Assembly: GCA_934373235.1 (NCBI GenBank)
Contig: CAKROW010000007.1
Span: 1-64,000, forward strand
Direction of reading: 5' to 3'
Length of the DNA stretch: 64,000 nucleotides
From: an uncultured Blautia sp.
Lineage (GTDB): Bacteria; Bacillota; Clostridia; Lachnospirales; Lachnospiraceae
Shown here: piece by piece, positions 18,386-27,356 of the stretch
Position numbering within the stretch: position 1 is the first letter of the stretch
How the letters are laid out: every line of letters starts with the position of its first letter
Position numbers and translations under genes: made by a program
Notes under the pieces: model-generated
The model's database searches: none
What the model was told of the DNA's origin: nothing
What the model saw: the letters and a program-made list of their open reading frames with translations, nothing else

Positions 18386-18414
18386 ATGGTACTATTTTGT
18401 CATAATTTTGTCAA
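18386..18414 (-). promoter_or_regulatory. Candidate promoter for leader B
   Basis: On the minus strand TTGACA (18414-18409), 17 bp, TACCAT (18391-18386). A second -10-like TATAAT lies at 18374-18369. The -35 box lies inside the 3' end of spmA. Confidence 0.5.
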
Positions 18415-19054
18415 ATTTTTTACTGATCTTGTGATGATTTTTTATAAATAATTTTCTGTTTTTCCACTCCATCCACTTACAGAACATCATCGCAACTCCT
18501 GTACTCACCAGTGTTGCAAATATTCCCGGGCCTACTACTGCAGTGGGATCTGTACTTCCGTACTGTGTCCTGTAGGCTATTATGTTTACCGGAATAAGCT
18601 GCAGGGAAGAAATATTGATGATAAGAAAGGTACACATTTCATTACTGGCAGTATCAGGAAACACTGTTTTGCCCTGCTTTTTTCGCTGTTCCTGAATCCC
18701 GGCAAGCTCTTCCATTGCCATAAGCCCTGCCGGAGTGGCTGCTGCCCCAAGGCCAAATATATTTGACATAAAATTCAGGGATATATAATGAGCTGCCATG
18801 GAATCCGGATCAAGATCGGGAAAAAGGAAACGTAAAACCGGCTTCATCCTCCCTGCCAGAGCAGATACCATGCCTGCATTTTCCCCAATCTTCATAATAC
18901 CGCTCCACATAGCTGTGATCCCGGCAATGGAAATGCACAGGATCACAGCCTCTTTTGAGGAAGAAACCGCTGCTTCCGTTACTTTGTCAAGATTTCCCGT
19001 AAGGATCCCGTACACGATTCCCATAAGGATCATTCCGCTCCAGAGATATTTCAT
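18392..19054 (-). CDS. spmA: Spore maturation protein A (nucleoside-recognition domain membrane protein)
   Basis: A 220-residue multi-pass membrane protein beginning MKYLWSGMILMGIVYGILTG, with the family's Gly-rich core FMSNIFGLGAAATPAGLMAM and NEMCTFLIINISSLQLIPVN. SpmA, with SpmB, is needed for core dehydration during sporulation in Bacillus; the exact activity is unknown. The start at 19054 was preferred to an upstream in-frame ATG at 19120, because that ATG lies in the T-run of the glgP terminator and has no ribosome binding site. No spmB follows in this window, which is unusual since the two are commonly adjacent. Confidence 0.85.
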   Translation of the reverse strand: MKYLWSGMILMGIVYGILTGNLDKVTEAAVSSSKEAVILCISIAGITAMWSGIMKIGENAGMVSALAGRMKPVLRFLFPDLDPDSMAAHYISLNFMSNIFGLGAAATPAGLMAMEELAGIQEQRKKQGKTVFPDTASNEMCTFLIINISSLQLIPVNIIAYRTQYGSTDPTAVVGPGIFATLVSTGVAMMFCKWMEWKNRKLFIKNHHKISKKFDKIMTK

Positions 19055-19120
19055 ATGGCAGATTTTTCCCTGTATATGATTTATTACTATCCTATGGAAA
19101 TTTTCCCGGTCATATGACAT

Positions 19121-19165
19121 AAAAAAGCAGCCTGGAAGCCATAAAGCCTCACAGACTGCTTTTTC
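19121..19165 (-). terminator. Terminator of the ileS-glgP operon
   Basis: On the minus strand AAAAAGCAG with CTG pairs with CAG and CTGCTTTTTT across a loop containing a smaller GGCTT/AAGCC-like stem, immediately downstream of glgP. It is followed by ATGTCAT, the bases that also begin the 50-bp repeat described below. Confidence 0.75.
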
Positions 19166-19215
19166 AGGATCTGCCCGGTCGGATCTGTAATCCGCACTTA
19201 GCCAGGATCTGTTAT

Positions 19216-21678
19216 TTATTTCTCTCTTACAACAACCTTATCCAGATGCCAGATATCATCTACATACTCCTGGATAGTTCTGTCGGATGTAAATTTGCCT
19301 GCACATGCTGTGTTAAGAAGTGCCATCTTGGCCCAGCGTTTCTCATCTTTGTATGCTTCCTCAACACGTTTCTGTGCTTCTGCATAGGAACGGAAGTCGC
19401 CAAGGATGAAGTACTGGTCAGGTCTCGGCATGTTGCGTTTGTCGAGAAGTGAATTGTAGATGTCACGGAACATCTCTGTATCGCTGGAGAAGGTTCCGTT
19501 GATCAGCTGCATCAGTACCTGACGGATCTCCGGATCTGTGTTGTAGATGAAGTCCGGATCGTAACCGCCGTTGTTCTCATAGTTGATGATCTGGTCGGAG
19601 CTCATACCGAAGATAAATGCATTCTCCTCGCCAACCTCCTGTACGATCTCAACGTTAGCACCATCCATGGTTCCAAGTGTCGGAGCACCGTTCAGCATGA
19701 ATTTCATGTTACCTGTACCGGAAGCCTCTTTACTTGCTGTGGAGATCTGCTCGGAAACATCTGCTGCCGCAAAAATGATCTCAGCGTTGGATACACGGTA
19801 GTTCTCGATGAATACAACCTTCAGCTTACCGTTGATGGAAGCATCATTGTTTACAACATCTGCCACACAGTTGATCAGCTTGATGATCTTCTTTGCACGT
19901 GCGTAAGCTGCGGAAGCTTTTGCACCAAAGATAAATGTTCTTGGATAGAAATCCATCTCCGGATGTGCCTTGATCTGGTTGTACAGATAGATCACATGCA
20001 GGATGTTAAGAAGCTGACGTTTGTACTCATGAAGTCTCTTAACCTGGATATCGAAGATAGAGTGCGGGTCAACCTCAACACCATTGTGCTCCAGGATATA
20101 TTTTGCAAGACGCTCTTTGTTCTTGAACTTGATGGTCATGAACTCCTGAAGAGCCTTCTCATCGTCTGCGTAAACCTTCAGCTTGGAAAGCTGGGAAAGA
20201 TCTGTGATCCAGTCCGGTCCGATCTTGTCTGTTACCCAGTCAGCCAGAAGCGGGTTTCCATGAGCAAGGAAACGTCTCTGTGTGATACCGTTTGTTTTGT
20301 TGTTGAACTTCTCAGGCATCATCTCATAGAAATCCTTCAGCTCCTGATTCTTGAGGATCTCGGTATGAAGGCGTGCAACACCGTTTACAGAGTAACCTGC
20401 AACGATCGCAAGGTGAGCCATCTTAACCTGTCCGTCATAGATGATCGCCATCTTCTTGATCTTCTCGAAGTTTCCAGGATATTTCTGCTGGATCTCAAGA
20501 ATGAAACGACGGTTGATCTCCTCGATGATCTGGTATACACGGGGAAGCAGTCTGGAGAACAGCTCGATCGGCCATTTCTCAAGTGCCTCGGACATGATGG
20601 TGTGGTTGGTGTAAGCACAGCATTTTGTTGTGATATCCCATGCCTGATCCCAGCCAAGACCTTCCTGATCCATAAGAAGACGCATCAGCTCTGCAACAGC
20701 TACAGTCGGATGAGTATCGTTCATCTGGAATACGACCTTCTCATGAAGCTTTGTGATGTCGTCGTGTGTTTTTTTGTATTTGGCAATGGCTGCCTGAAGG
20801 CTGGCAGATACGAAGAAGTACTGCTGTTTCAGACGAAGCTCTTTACCTGCCATATGGTTATCATTCGGATAAAGCACCTCAACGATAGTACGTGCAAGGT
20901 TCTCCTGCTCTACTGCGTTGTGATAATCACCCTTATCGAAAGAGTCAAGGTTGAAGTCTACGATCGGCTCTGCATCCCAGATACGAAGTGTGTTTACAAC
21001 ATCGTTGTTGTAGCCGGTGATCGGCATATCATAAGGAACAGCTTTAACTGCCTGATATCCCTCGTGGATAAATTTGTTCTCGTTCTTCACCGGATCCCAC
21101 TCAACGCGTACATATCCGCCGAAATGAACTTCTTTTGCATACTCCGGACGACGGAGCTCGAAAGGATAGCCGTTCTTCAGCCAGTTATCCGGTGCCTCTA
21201 CCTGATAACCGTCACGGATCTCCTGCTTAAACATACCATAACGGTAACGGATTCCGCATCCGTATGCACAGTAGTTCAGAGTTGCAAGGGAATCCAGGAA
21301 GCATGCTGCCAGTCTTCCGAGTCCACCGTTTCCAAGAGCCGGATCCGGCTCCTGGTCCTCAATGCAGTTCAGATCAAGTCCAAGCTCCTCAAGAGCTTCC
21401 TTAACCTCACCATATGCACAAAGGTTGATCAGGTTGTTTCCAAGGGCACGGCCCATAAGGAACTCCATGGACATATAATATACGATCTTCGGATCCTGTT
21501 TCTTATACGCCTTCTGGCTCTTGAGCCAGTTGTCAATGATCACGTCCTTCACAGTGTAGCTTACAGCCTGGAAGATCTGCTCCTGTGTAGCTTCCTCCAG
21601 TGTTTTTCGATAAAGGAATTTAACGTTTTCTTTTACGCTTTTTTTGAATTCCTCTTTCTCAAACTGCTTGTCAATCAT
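19216..21678 (-). CDS. glgP: Glycogen/maltodextrin phosphorylase
   Basis: An 820-residue GT35 phosphorylase that releases glucose 1-phosphate from alpha-1,4-glucans using pyridoxal phosphate. Full-length family features are visible: YYMSMEFLMGRALGNNLINL, the GNGGLGRLAACFLDSLATLN segment, NDTHPTVAVAELMRLLMDQE and the PLP-lysine region KEASGTGNMKFMLNGAPTLG. The ATG at 21678 overlaps the ileS stop as TAATG and has AGGAGGA upstream within ileS, so translation is coupled. Pairing a glycogen enzyme with isoleucyl-tRNA synthetase in a T-box operon would link it to isoleucine charging, an odd arrangement unless a separate promoter exists. Confidence 0.97.
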   Translation of the reverse strand: MIDKQFEKEEFKKSVKENVKFLYRKTLEEATQEQIFQAVSYTVKDVIIDNWLKSQKAYKKQDPKIVYYMSMEFLMGRALGNNLINLCAYGEVKEALEELGLDLNCIEDQEPDPALGNGGLGRLAACFLDSLATLNYCAYGCGIRYRYGMFKQEIRDGYQVEAPDNWLKNGYPFELRRPEYAKEVHFGGYVRVEWDPVKNENKFIHEGYQAVKAVPYDMPITGYNNDVVNTLRIWDAEPIVDFNLDSFDKGDYHNAVEQENLARTIVEVLYPNDNHMAGKELRLKQQYFFVSASLQAAIAKYKKTHDDITKLHEKVVFQMNDTHPTVAVAELMRLLMDQEGLGWDQAWDITTKCCAYTNHTIMSEALEKWPIELFSRLLPRVYQIIEEINRRFILEIQQKYPGNFEKIKKMAIIYDGQVKMAHLAIVAGYSVNGVARLHTEILKNQELKDFYEMMPEKFNNKTNGITQRRFLAHGNPLLADWVTDKIGPDWITDLSQLSKLKVYADDEKALQEFMTIKFKNKERLAKYILEHNGVEVDPHSIFDIQVKRLHEYKRQLLNILHVIYLYNQIKAHPEMDFYPRTFIFGAKASAAYARAKKIIKLINCVADVVNNDASINGKLKVVFIENYRVSNAEIIFAAADVSEQISTASKEASGTGNMKFMLNGAPTLGTMDGANVEIVQEVGEENAFIFGMSSDQIINYENNGGYDPDFIYNTDPEIRQVLMQLINGTFSSDTEMFRDIYNSLLDKRNMPRPDQYFILGDFRSYAEAQKRVEEAYKDEKRWAKMALLNTACAGKFTSDRTIQEYVDDIWHLDKVVVREK

Positions 21679-24600
21679 TAGTTTTCCTCCTGTACTTTGG
21701 ATACTCCCAGTGTTACAGCCTCTTTGTTGATGTTCCATTCTTTGGTGTAACCCTCTGCTTCTCCCAGAACAATGTTTTCTGCCAGTACTTCACGTTTGAT
21801 CTCATCCTGGTTTGCTTTCATGATATCCATGATCTTATCGTTATCTTTTGCATAGACAATGATCTTGTCCATGACTTCGAAACCAGCCTCTTTACGCATG
21901 GTCTGCACCTTACTGATGACCTCGCGGACAAAGCCCTCCTGGATCAGTTCAGGTGTAAGGTTTGTATCAAGGACAACGGATGTCTCACCGTCTGTCTCTG
22001 TAACATAGCCCTCGCTCTGGGCTGTTTCGATCAATAAGTCTTCCTCTGCAAGCTCGACCTTATTTCCGTCAATGTCAAGAACGAGAACACCATTGTCTCT
22101 CAGCTCTTTCATTGCTGCGGTTCCGTCGATCTCAGAGAGTGCGGTACGGATGCCGTTCAGAAGCTTACCGTATTTCGGTCCTACTGTACGGAGCTGCGGT
22201 TTGAAGCTGTAGGAAATGAAGGACTCTACATCATCTGCAAATTTCACCTCTTTTACATTGAGCTCATCTGCGATGATATCTGTGTAGAATTTATCCATAG
22301 CTTTCTCAGCCTTTACATACATGGTTCCGATCGGCTGACGGTTCTTGATGTTTGCAGTATTTCTGCATGCACGGCCAAGAACAACGATCTCAAGAAGCTC
22401 TTCCATGTTTGCCTCAAGATCCTTGTCGATCCATGCCTCGTTTACCTCCGGGTAATCGCAGAGATGGATACTCTCCGGAGCGTCTGCATCAATGCTTCTT
22501 ACAAGGTTCTGGTAGATATCCTCAGTCATGAACGGGATCATCGGAGCTGCAGCCTTGGCAACAGTTACCAGTGCTGTGTAAAGTGTCATGTAAGCATTGA
22601 TCTTATCCTGCTCCATGCCCTTTGCCCAGAAACGCTCACGGCTTCTTCTTACATACCAGTTACTCATATCGTCAACAAATTCCTGAAGTGCTCTTGCAGC
22701 CTCCGGAATCTTGTAGGAATCAAGATCTGCATCGACAGTCTTCACCATGGTATTCAGCTTGCTGAGCAGCCATTTATCCATAACCGGAAGCTTATCGTAA
22801 TTTAAAGTATATTTAGTTGCGTCAAAATTGTCAATGTTAGCATACAATACGAAGAATGCGTAGGTGTTCCACAGAGTGCTCATGAACTTTCTCTGTCCCT
22901 CTACAACTGCCTTGCCGTGGAAACGGTTCGGAAGCCATGGAGCACTGTTGATGTAGAAATACCAGCGGATAGCATCTGCGCCGTATTTGTTCAGTGCGTC
23001 AAATGGATCTACGGCATTTCCCTTGGACTTACTCATCTTCTGTCCGTTCTCATCCTGTACATGTCCCAGAACGATTACATTCTTATACGGAGCCTTGTTG
23101 AAAAGCAGTGTGGACTCAGCAAGAAGTGAGTAGAACCATCCTCTTGTCTGGTCAACAGCCTCGGAGATGAAGTCTGCCGGGAACTGCTGCTCAAACAGGT
23201 CTTTGTTCTCAAACGGATAATGATGCTGTGCAAAAGGCATTGCTCCTGAATCAAACCAGCAGTCGATTACCTCCGGTACACGGTGCATGGTCTTTCCGCA
23301 GTCCGGGCACTTCATGGTGATATCATCAATGTATGGGCGATGAAGCTCGATGGTCTTCGCACGCTCGTCACCACTCTTCTCATAAAGATCCTGGCGGCTT
23401 CCTACGGATTCCATATGTCCGCACTCACACTGCCAGATATTCAGTGGTGTTCCCCAGTAACGGTTTCTGGAAATACCCCAGTCCTGAACGTTCTCAAGCC
23501 AGTCACCGAAACGTCCTTTACCGATACTCTCCGGGATCCAGTTAATTGTATTATTGTTACGGATCAGATCGTCCTTTACTGCTGTCATCTTGATGAACCA
23601 GGACTCACGTGCATAGTAGATAAGCGGTGTGTCACATCTCCAGCAGTGCGGATAATCATGCTCGAATTTCGGTGCGTCAAAAAGCTTGCCCTCTTTGTCA
23701 AGGTCGGTAAGGACCATCGGGTCTGCTTTCTTTACGAATACACCGGCGTATGGTGTCTCTTTGGTCATGTTACCCTGTCCGTCTACGAACTGTACGAACG
23801 GAAGGTCGTAATCACGGCCAACACGGCTGTCGTCCTCACCAAATGCAGGTGCGATATGAACGATACCGGTACCATCACTCATGGTAACATAGTTATCGCA
23901 GGTCACAAAATGAGCTTTTTTGCGCTGTTTTGCTGCTGCCTCTCCTGCGCATGCAAAAAGCGGCTCATATTCCTTGCGCTCAAGGTCTGTTCCTTTATAT
24001 TTCTCAAGGATCTCATATGCAGGCTCATCATCCTTTGCAAGCTTACCGAGAACCTTGTCCAGAAGTGCCTCTGCCATGTAGTAGGTGTAGCCGTCTGCTG
24101 CTTTTACCTTGCAGTAGATCTCATCCGGGTTTACACAAAGTGCAACGTTGGACGGAAGTGTCCACGGTGTTGTTGTCCATGCCAGGAAGTATGCGTCCTC
24201 ACCAACAACCTTAAAACGCACGATGGCAGAACGCTCTTTAACAGTCTTGTAACCCTGGGAAACCTCCTGTGCAGAAAGCGGAGTTCCACAGCGCGGGCAG
24301 TAAGGAACGATCTTGAAGCCCTTGTAAAGGAGGCCTTTTTCCCAGATCTCTTTCAGCGCCCACCACTCGGACTCGATGAAATTGTTGTCGTATGTTACAT
24401 AGGGATGCTCCATGTCAGCCCAGAAACCAACGGTAGATGAGAAATCCTCCCACATTCCCTTGTATTTCCATACGCTCTCCTTACACTGCTGGATGAACGG
24501 CTCCATTCCGTACTCCTCGATCTGCTCCTTGCCGTCAAGACCAAGCTTCTTCTCAACCTCAAGCTCAACCGGAAGTCCGTGGGTATCCCAGCCTGCTTTT

Positions 24601-24842
24601 CTCGGAACCATGTAGCCCTTCATTGTACGGTATCTCGGGATCATATCCTTGATAACTCGTGTCAGAACGTGTCCGATGTGCGGCTTACCATTTGCGGTAG
24701 GCGGTCCATCATAGAATGTGTATGTCTCACCCTCTTTGCGGCTGTCCATACTCTTTTCGAAAATCTTATTGTCTTTCCAGAATTTCTCAACTTCTTTTTC
24801 GCGGTCAACAAAATTCAGATTCGTGTCAACTTTACGATACAC
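21678..24842 (-). CDS. ileS: Isoleucyl-tRNA synthetase
   Basis: A 1054-residue class I synthetase charging tRNA-Ile. The HIGH motif appears as GKPHIGHVLTR near residue 56 and the KMSKS loop as GQKMSKSKGNAVDP. The editing (CP1) domain is present (AWTTTPWTLPSNVALC), as is WFDSGAMPFAQHHYP. The C-terminal anticodon-binding domain ends with the long extension seen in eukaryotic-like (type 2) IleRS, in agreement with a length above 1000 residues. Expression is controlled by the isoleucine T-box upstream. glgP follows with a 3-bp overlap. Confidence 0.98.
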   Translation of the reverse strand: MYRKVDTNLNFVDREKEVEKFWKDNKIFEKSMDSRKEGETYTFYDGPPTANGKPHIGHVLTRVIKDMIPRYRTMKGYMVPRKAGWDTHGLPVELEVEKKLGLDGKEQIEEYGMEPFIQQCKESVWKYKGMWEDFSSTVGFWADMEHPYVTYDNNFIESEWWALKEIWEKGLLYKGFKIVPYCPRCGTPLSAQEVSQGYKTVKERSAIVRFKVVGEDAYFLAWTTTPWTLPSNVALCVNPDEIYCKVKAADGYTYYMAEALLDKVLGKLAKDDEPAYEILEKYKGTDLERKEYEPLFACAGEAAAKQRKKAHFVTCDNYVTMSDGTGIVHIAPAFGEDDSRVGRDYDLPFVQFVDGQGNMTKETPYAGVFVKKADPMVLTDLDKEGKLFDAPKFEHDYPHCWRCDTPLIYYARESWFIKMTAVKDDLIRNNNTINWIPESIGKGRFGDWLENVQDWGISRNRYWGTPLNIWQCECGHMESVGSRQDLYEKSGDERAKTIELHRPYIDDITMKCPDCGKTMHRVPEVIDCWFDSGAMPFAQHHYPFENKDLFEQQFPADFISEAVDQTRGWFYSLLAESTLLFNKAPYKNVIVLGHVQDENGQKMSKSKGNAVDPFDALNKYGADAIRWYFYINSAPWLPNRFHGKAVVEGQRKFMSTLWNTYAFFVLYANIDNFDATKYTLNYDKLPVMDKWLLSKLNTMVKTVDADLDSYKIPEAARALQEFVDDMSNWYVRRSRERFWAKGMEQDKINAYMTLYTALVTVAKAAAPMIPFMTEDIYQNLVRSIDADAPESIHLCDYPEVNEAWIDKDLEANMEELLEIVVLGRACRNTANIKNRQPIGTMYVKAEKAMDKFYTDIIADELNVKEVKFADDVESFISYSFKPQLRTVGPKYGKLLNGIRTALSEIDGTAAMKELRDNGVLVLDIDGNKVELAEEDLLIETAQSEGYVTETDGETSVVLDTNLTPELIQEGFVREVISKVQTMRKEAGFEVMDKIIVYAKDNDKIMDIMKANQDEIKREVLAENIVLGEAEGYTKEWNINKEAVTLGVSKVQEEN

Positions 24843-24913
24843 AATATTTACCTCCTGTGTCTGATTAATTTCTTCACAGATACTTAAGTCATACCAGTAA
24901 CCTGGTAATAAAA

Positions 24914-24963
24914 TTTTTTATGTCATTGGAACATTACGGAGTAATTTCCTATGACATAAAAAA
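24914..24963. repeat. 50-bp palindromic repeat, copy 1
   Basis: This 50-bp segment is identical to 40744-40793. It is flanked by T6 and A6 and has arms TTTTTTATGTCAT and ATGACATAAAAAA, with GGAA/TTCC extending the pairing. It sits directly against the T-box terminator, sharing its T-run, between that terminator and ileS. Confidence 0.85.
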
Positions 24964-25331
24964 GACTTCATCCTGTAAAAGGACGAAGTCTGATTCGCTG
25001 TACCACCTGTTACATTATACGGGCCTGTGTCCGGATCCCTGCGTCTTCTGATATGTTCTTATGCTCTGAGCTATGGCGCGGGCTGTTGTTCCATGTCTGT
25101 TCATGGCGGACATTTCTTTGTATCTGCCGATATATGTTCCCTGTAACGGAGGAAATCCGTCAGCTCTTACTTGATAATTACAGATTCCCGGCTGCTGCCG
25201 GCCAACTTCGGAACTGAAGCTCAGGAGTGATATTCCGTCATATTTACTCGCCCCGGGCTCCCACCATCCCCGGTTCGCTGCAAGCTTTCCATATGGCCTA
25301 CTGTCTCCATCACAGCTTTTTTCTATATACG
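24957..25331 (-). promoter_or_regulatory. Isoleucine T-box riboswitch
   Basis: On the minus strand the T-box sequence AACAGGTGGTACAGCGAAT lies at about 25010-24992, followed by the terminator stem AGACTTCGTCCT/AGGATGAAGTCT and TTTTTT (24991-24958). The specifier loop reads GACGGAATATCACTCC, with ATC (Ile) at 25231-25229. Uncharged tRNA-Ile would stabilise the antiterminator and allow ileS transcription. The 540-bp gap before ileS consists of this element plus the 50-bp repeat. Confidence 0.92.
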
Positions 25332-25337
25332 CTGTCT

Positions 25338-25367
25338 ATTATAGGTTGGGGAAAATCCATATGTCAA
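25338..25367 (-). promoter_or_regulatory. ileS promoter
   Basis: On the minus strand TTGACA (25367-25362), 18 bp, TATAAT (25343-25338). It is a consensus promoter just upstream of the T-box leader. Confidence 0.85.
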
Positions 25368-25384
25368 GTGTTTTCAGGGATTTT

Positions 25385-27340
25385 TTATTCCCTCCATGGC
25401 ATCCATATACGCATTTCTCCGTATTCACGGTTATCCCATGCAAAATACGGGATCAGGCGGACCGGAATACTCTTTTTCTTTTCTCCGGCAAAGGACTGAT
25501 ACAGTTCATCCGGATCATACTCCTCATGGATGATCTGGTAGGCTTCTGTCTCCAGAACACCGATCTCCCTGCCCTGGATCTCCATTTTGCCATCTTTAAA
25601 TGTGCTGTGGATATTGATGCAGATATCATCCAGTGTATCTATATCTGCATCCGGGCTTTCCATGCAGTATACCAGTGGTCCTTTTTCCACTGCAATAAGC
25701 TGGCTGTCTTCCTCTACCATCGGATGTGCCATGGTAAAGCGTACCGGCATGTCAAGTTCAAGCTCAACCTTTGCACCTGCAAGTGTCTCAATATGAACTG
25801 CCTGATAAGTCTCTCTTGTACTCTTATCAAGTTTACGCTCCTCGCCGCCAGCTCTGATGCTTCCGCTTTCTGCCCATTTGGGAATTCTTAAATTCAGTGT
25901 TACCGGTTTATCACAGGCAACATTCTCAAATTCAAAGGTGATCTTTCCGTTATACGGATACTCTGTCTTCTGTTTCAGAGTGAAGGATGCACCGTTTTCA
26001 AGGGTAAGGGCTGCATCACACTCTCCGTAAATACCGGTGTAAACACTGTCTGCGGAAACTGTATATGCATACTCTCCGGACTGTGTCACCATACGTGCAA
26101 GGTTTGGAGGGCAGCAGTAACTGATGAGATACTCTGTTCTTGTAAGAGGCCAGATCAGTTTATATTCAAGCTTCTTTGCCCTGCGCAACATATTTTCATA
26201 GAAGAATTTCTTTCCGTCCAGACTTACGGCTGCAAGGTTTACGTTCAGAAGGGCACGCTCGATCACATCAAAATACTCTGCCTTCGGCTCGATCAGAAAC
26301 ATTCTGTAGGCCCACATTACAAGACCGATGGACGCACAGGTTTCATTGTAGGCCGTTACATTGGGAAGCTGGTACTCATATCCGAAAGCCTGATGGATAA
26401 GCTGATGGTTCCAGAAATCTCCGTAAGGAGAAGCACCGTTATATAAAGCTCCCACACCGCCTGTCAGGTAGATCTTTGTGTTGACCATGTTTTTCCATAC
26501 CTTGTGAAGGACATCCAGATAATCTTTGTCTCCTTCTTCTGCATAGAGGTCTGCAACTCCTGCGTAAAGGTATGTGGCACGTACTGCATGGCCAATGATC
26601 TTTTCGTGTTCTTTCAGAGGCAGTCTGTCCTGATTGTCGTCCATGCCTTCTTTTACAGAATCACGTAACAGGATCGCCTTGTGTGCAAGATCCAGGTATT
26701 TTTTCTCACCGGTGGTACGGTACATTTCAATAAGGCCCATGTAATGGGACGGGCATACTGCTGTCTGTACCTCGCCTTTTTTCTCTGCTTCCGCATACAT
26801 ATTTTCCAGAAAATCTGCTGCTTTTCTTGCGATATCCAGGAAGTTTTCTTTTCCTGTGATCCTCTTGTACAGGCAGGCAGAAGTAAACAGATGGCCCATA
26901 TTATAGACCTCGAATTCATTGATATCGCCCAGTCTTCCCTCACGGGTACCGTTACGCATACCGATGATCTGTTTTGTGGAAATATATCCGTCCTCTTCCT
27001 GGGCGCGTCCGATCAGATCGATATACTCGTCCAGTTTGTCCAGACGGCTCTGGTCCTGAAGCTGCTCTGCAGAATAAAGCTGGGACTCCATCCATTTGTA
27101 AAAATCTCCGTCACCAAAATCACTGCCGCCAAACTCGCCGCTTTTTTCTCCTGCACAGATACGGAAATTCTCAACTACATGTCCCGCATCCAGTGCCTCG
27201 AACATTTTCTGCAGGTGGGGAACTGTACTCTCTGCACAGCTCTCCACAACATTTTTCCAGAAACCGCCGGTCCATTTGATCTGGTCATATTCTGCTCCGC
27301 TTACTTTTGCATATTTCGATTTTCTTGTATCCGCAAGCAT
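25385..27340 (-). CDS. GH127 family glycoside hydrolase (beta-L-arabinofuranosidase-like, DUF1680)
   Basis: A 651-residue protein with the GH127 alpha/alpha barrel and C-terminal beta domains. The zinc-thiolate catalytic site typical of HypBA1-type enzymes is intact: Glu333 and Cys335 in AYNETCASIG, Cys409 and Cys410 in ISYCCPPNLAR. No signal peptide is present, so it acts on imported oligosaccharides in the cytoplasm. It is the last gene after the ABC transporter, 17 bp from the permease. GH127 members remove beta-L-arabinofuranose from hydroxyproline-rich plant glycans, and one branch removes aceric acid from pectin. The adjacent acid-sugar kinase makes an acidic or unusual sugar worth considering. 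Confidence 0.92.
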   Translation of the reverse strand: MLADTRKSKYAKVSGAEYDQIKWTGGFWKNVVESCAESTVPHLQKMFEALDAGHVVENFRICAGEKSGEFGGSDFGDGDFYKWMESQLYSAEQLQDQSRLDKLDEYIDLIGRAQEEDGYISTKQIIGMRNGTREGRLGDINEFEVYNMGHLFTSACLYKRITGKENFLDIARKAADFLENMYAEAEKKGEVQTAVCPSHYMGLIEMYRTTGEKKYLDLAHKAILLRDSVKEGMDDNQDRLPLKEHEKIIGHAVRATYLYAGVADLYAEEGDKDYLDVLHKVWKNMVNTKIYLTGGVGALYNGASPYGDFWNHQLIHQAFGYEYQLPNVTAYNETCASIGLVMWAYRMFLIEPKAEYFDVIERALLNVNLAAVSLDGKKFFYENMLRRAKKLEYKLIWPLTRTEYLISYCCPPNLARMVTQSGEYAYTVSADSVYTGIYGECDAALTLENGASFTLKQKTEYPYNGKITFEFENVACDKPVTLNLRIPKWAESGSIRAGGEERKLDKSTRETYQAVHIETLAGAKVELELDMPVRFTMAHPMVEEDSQLIAVEKGPLVYCMESPDADIDTLDDICINIHSTFKDGKMEIQGREIGVLETEAYQIIHEEYDPDELYQSFAGEKKKSIPVRLIPYFAWDNREYGEMRIWMPWRE

Positions 27341-27356
27341 GTTTTTCCTCCTAAAA

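Noticed and set aside
19963..21681. A long open frame (572 codons) on the plus strand opposite glgP
   Set aside because: It lies entirely antisense to a clear full-length phosphorylase, has no recognisable motifs and has Cys/Leu-rich composition typical of a reversed coding frame.
21679..21738. Upstream start for glgP giving 20 extra residues
   Set aside because: The extension lies inside ileS, and the ATG at 21678 has a strong ribosome binding site and the expected N-terminus.
23283..24440. Long plus-strand frame opposite ileS
   Set aside because: Same reasoning: antisense to a conserved synthetase, with no domain.
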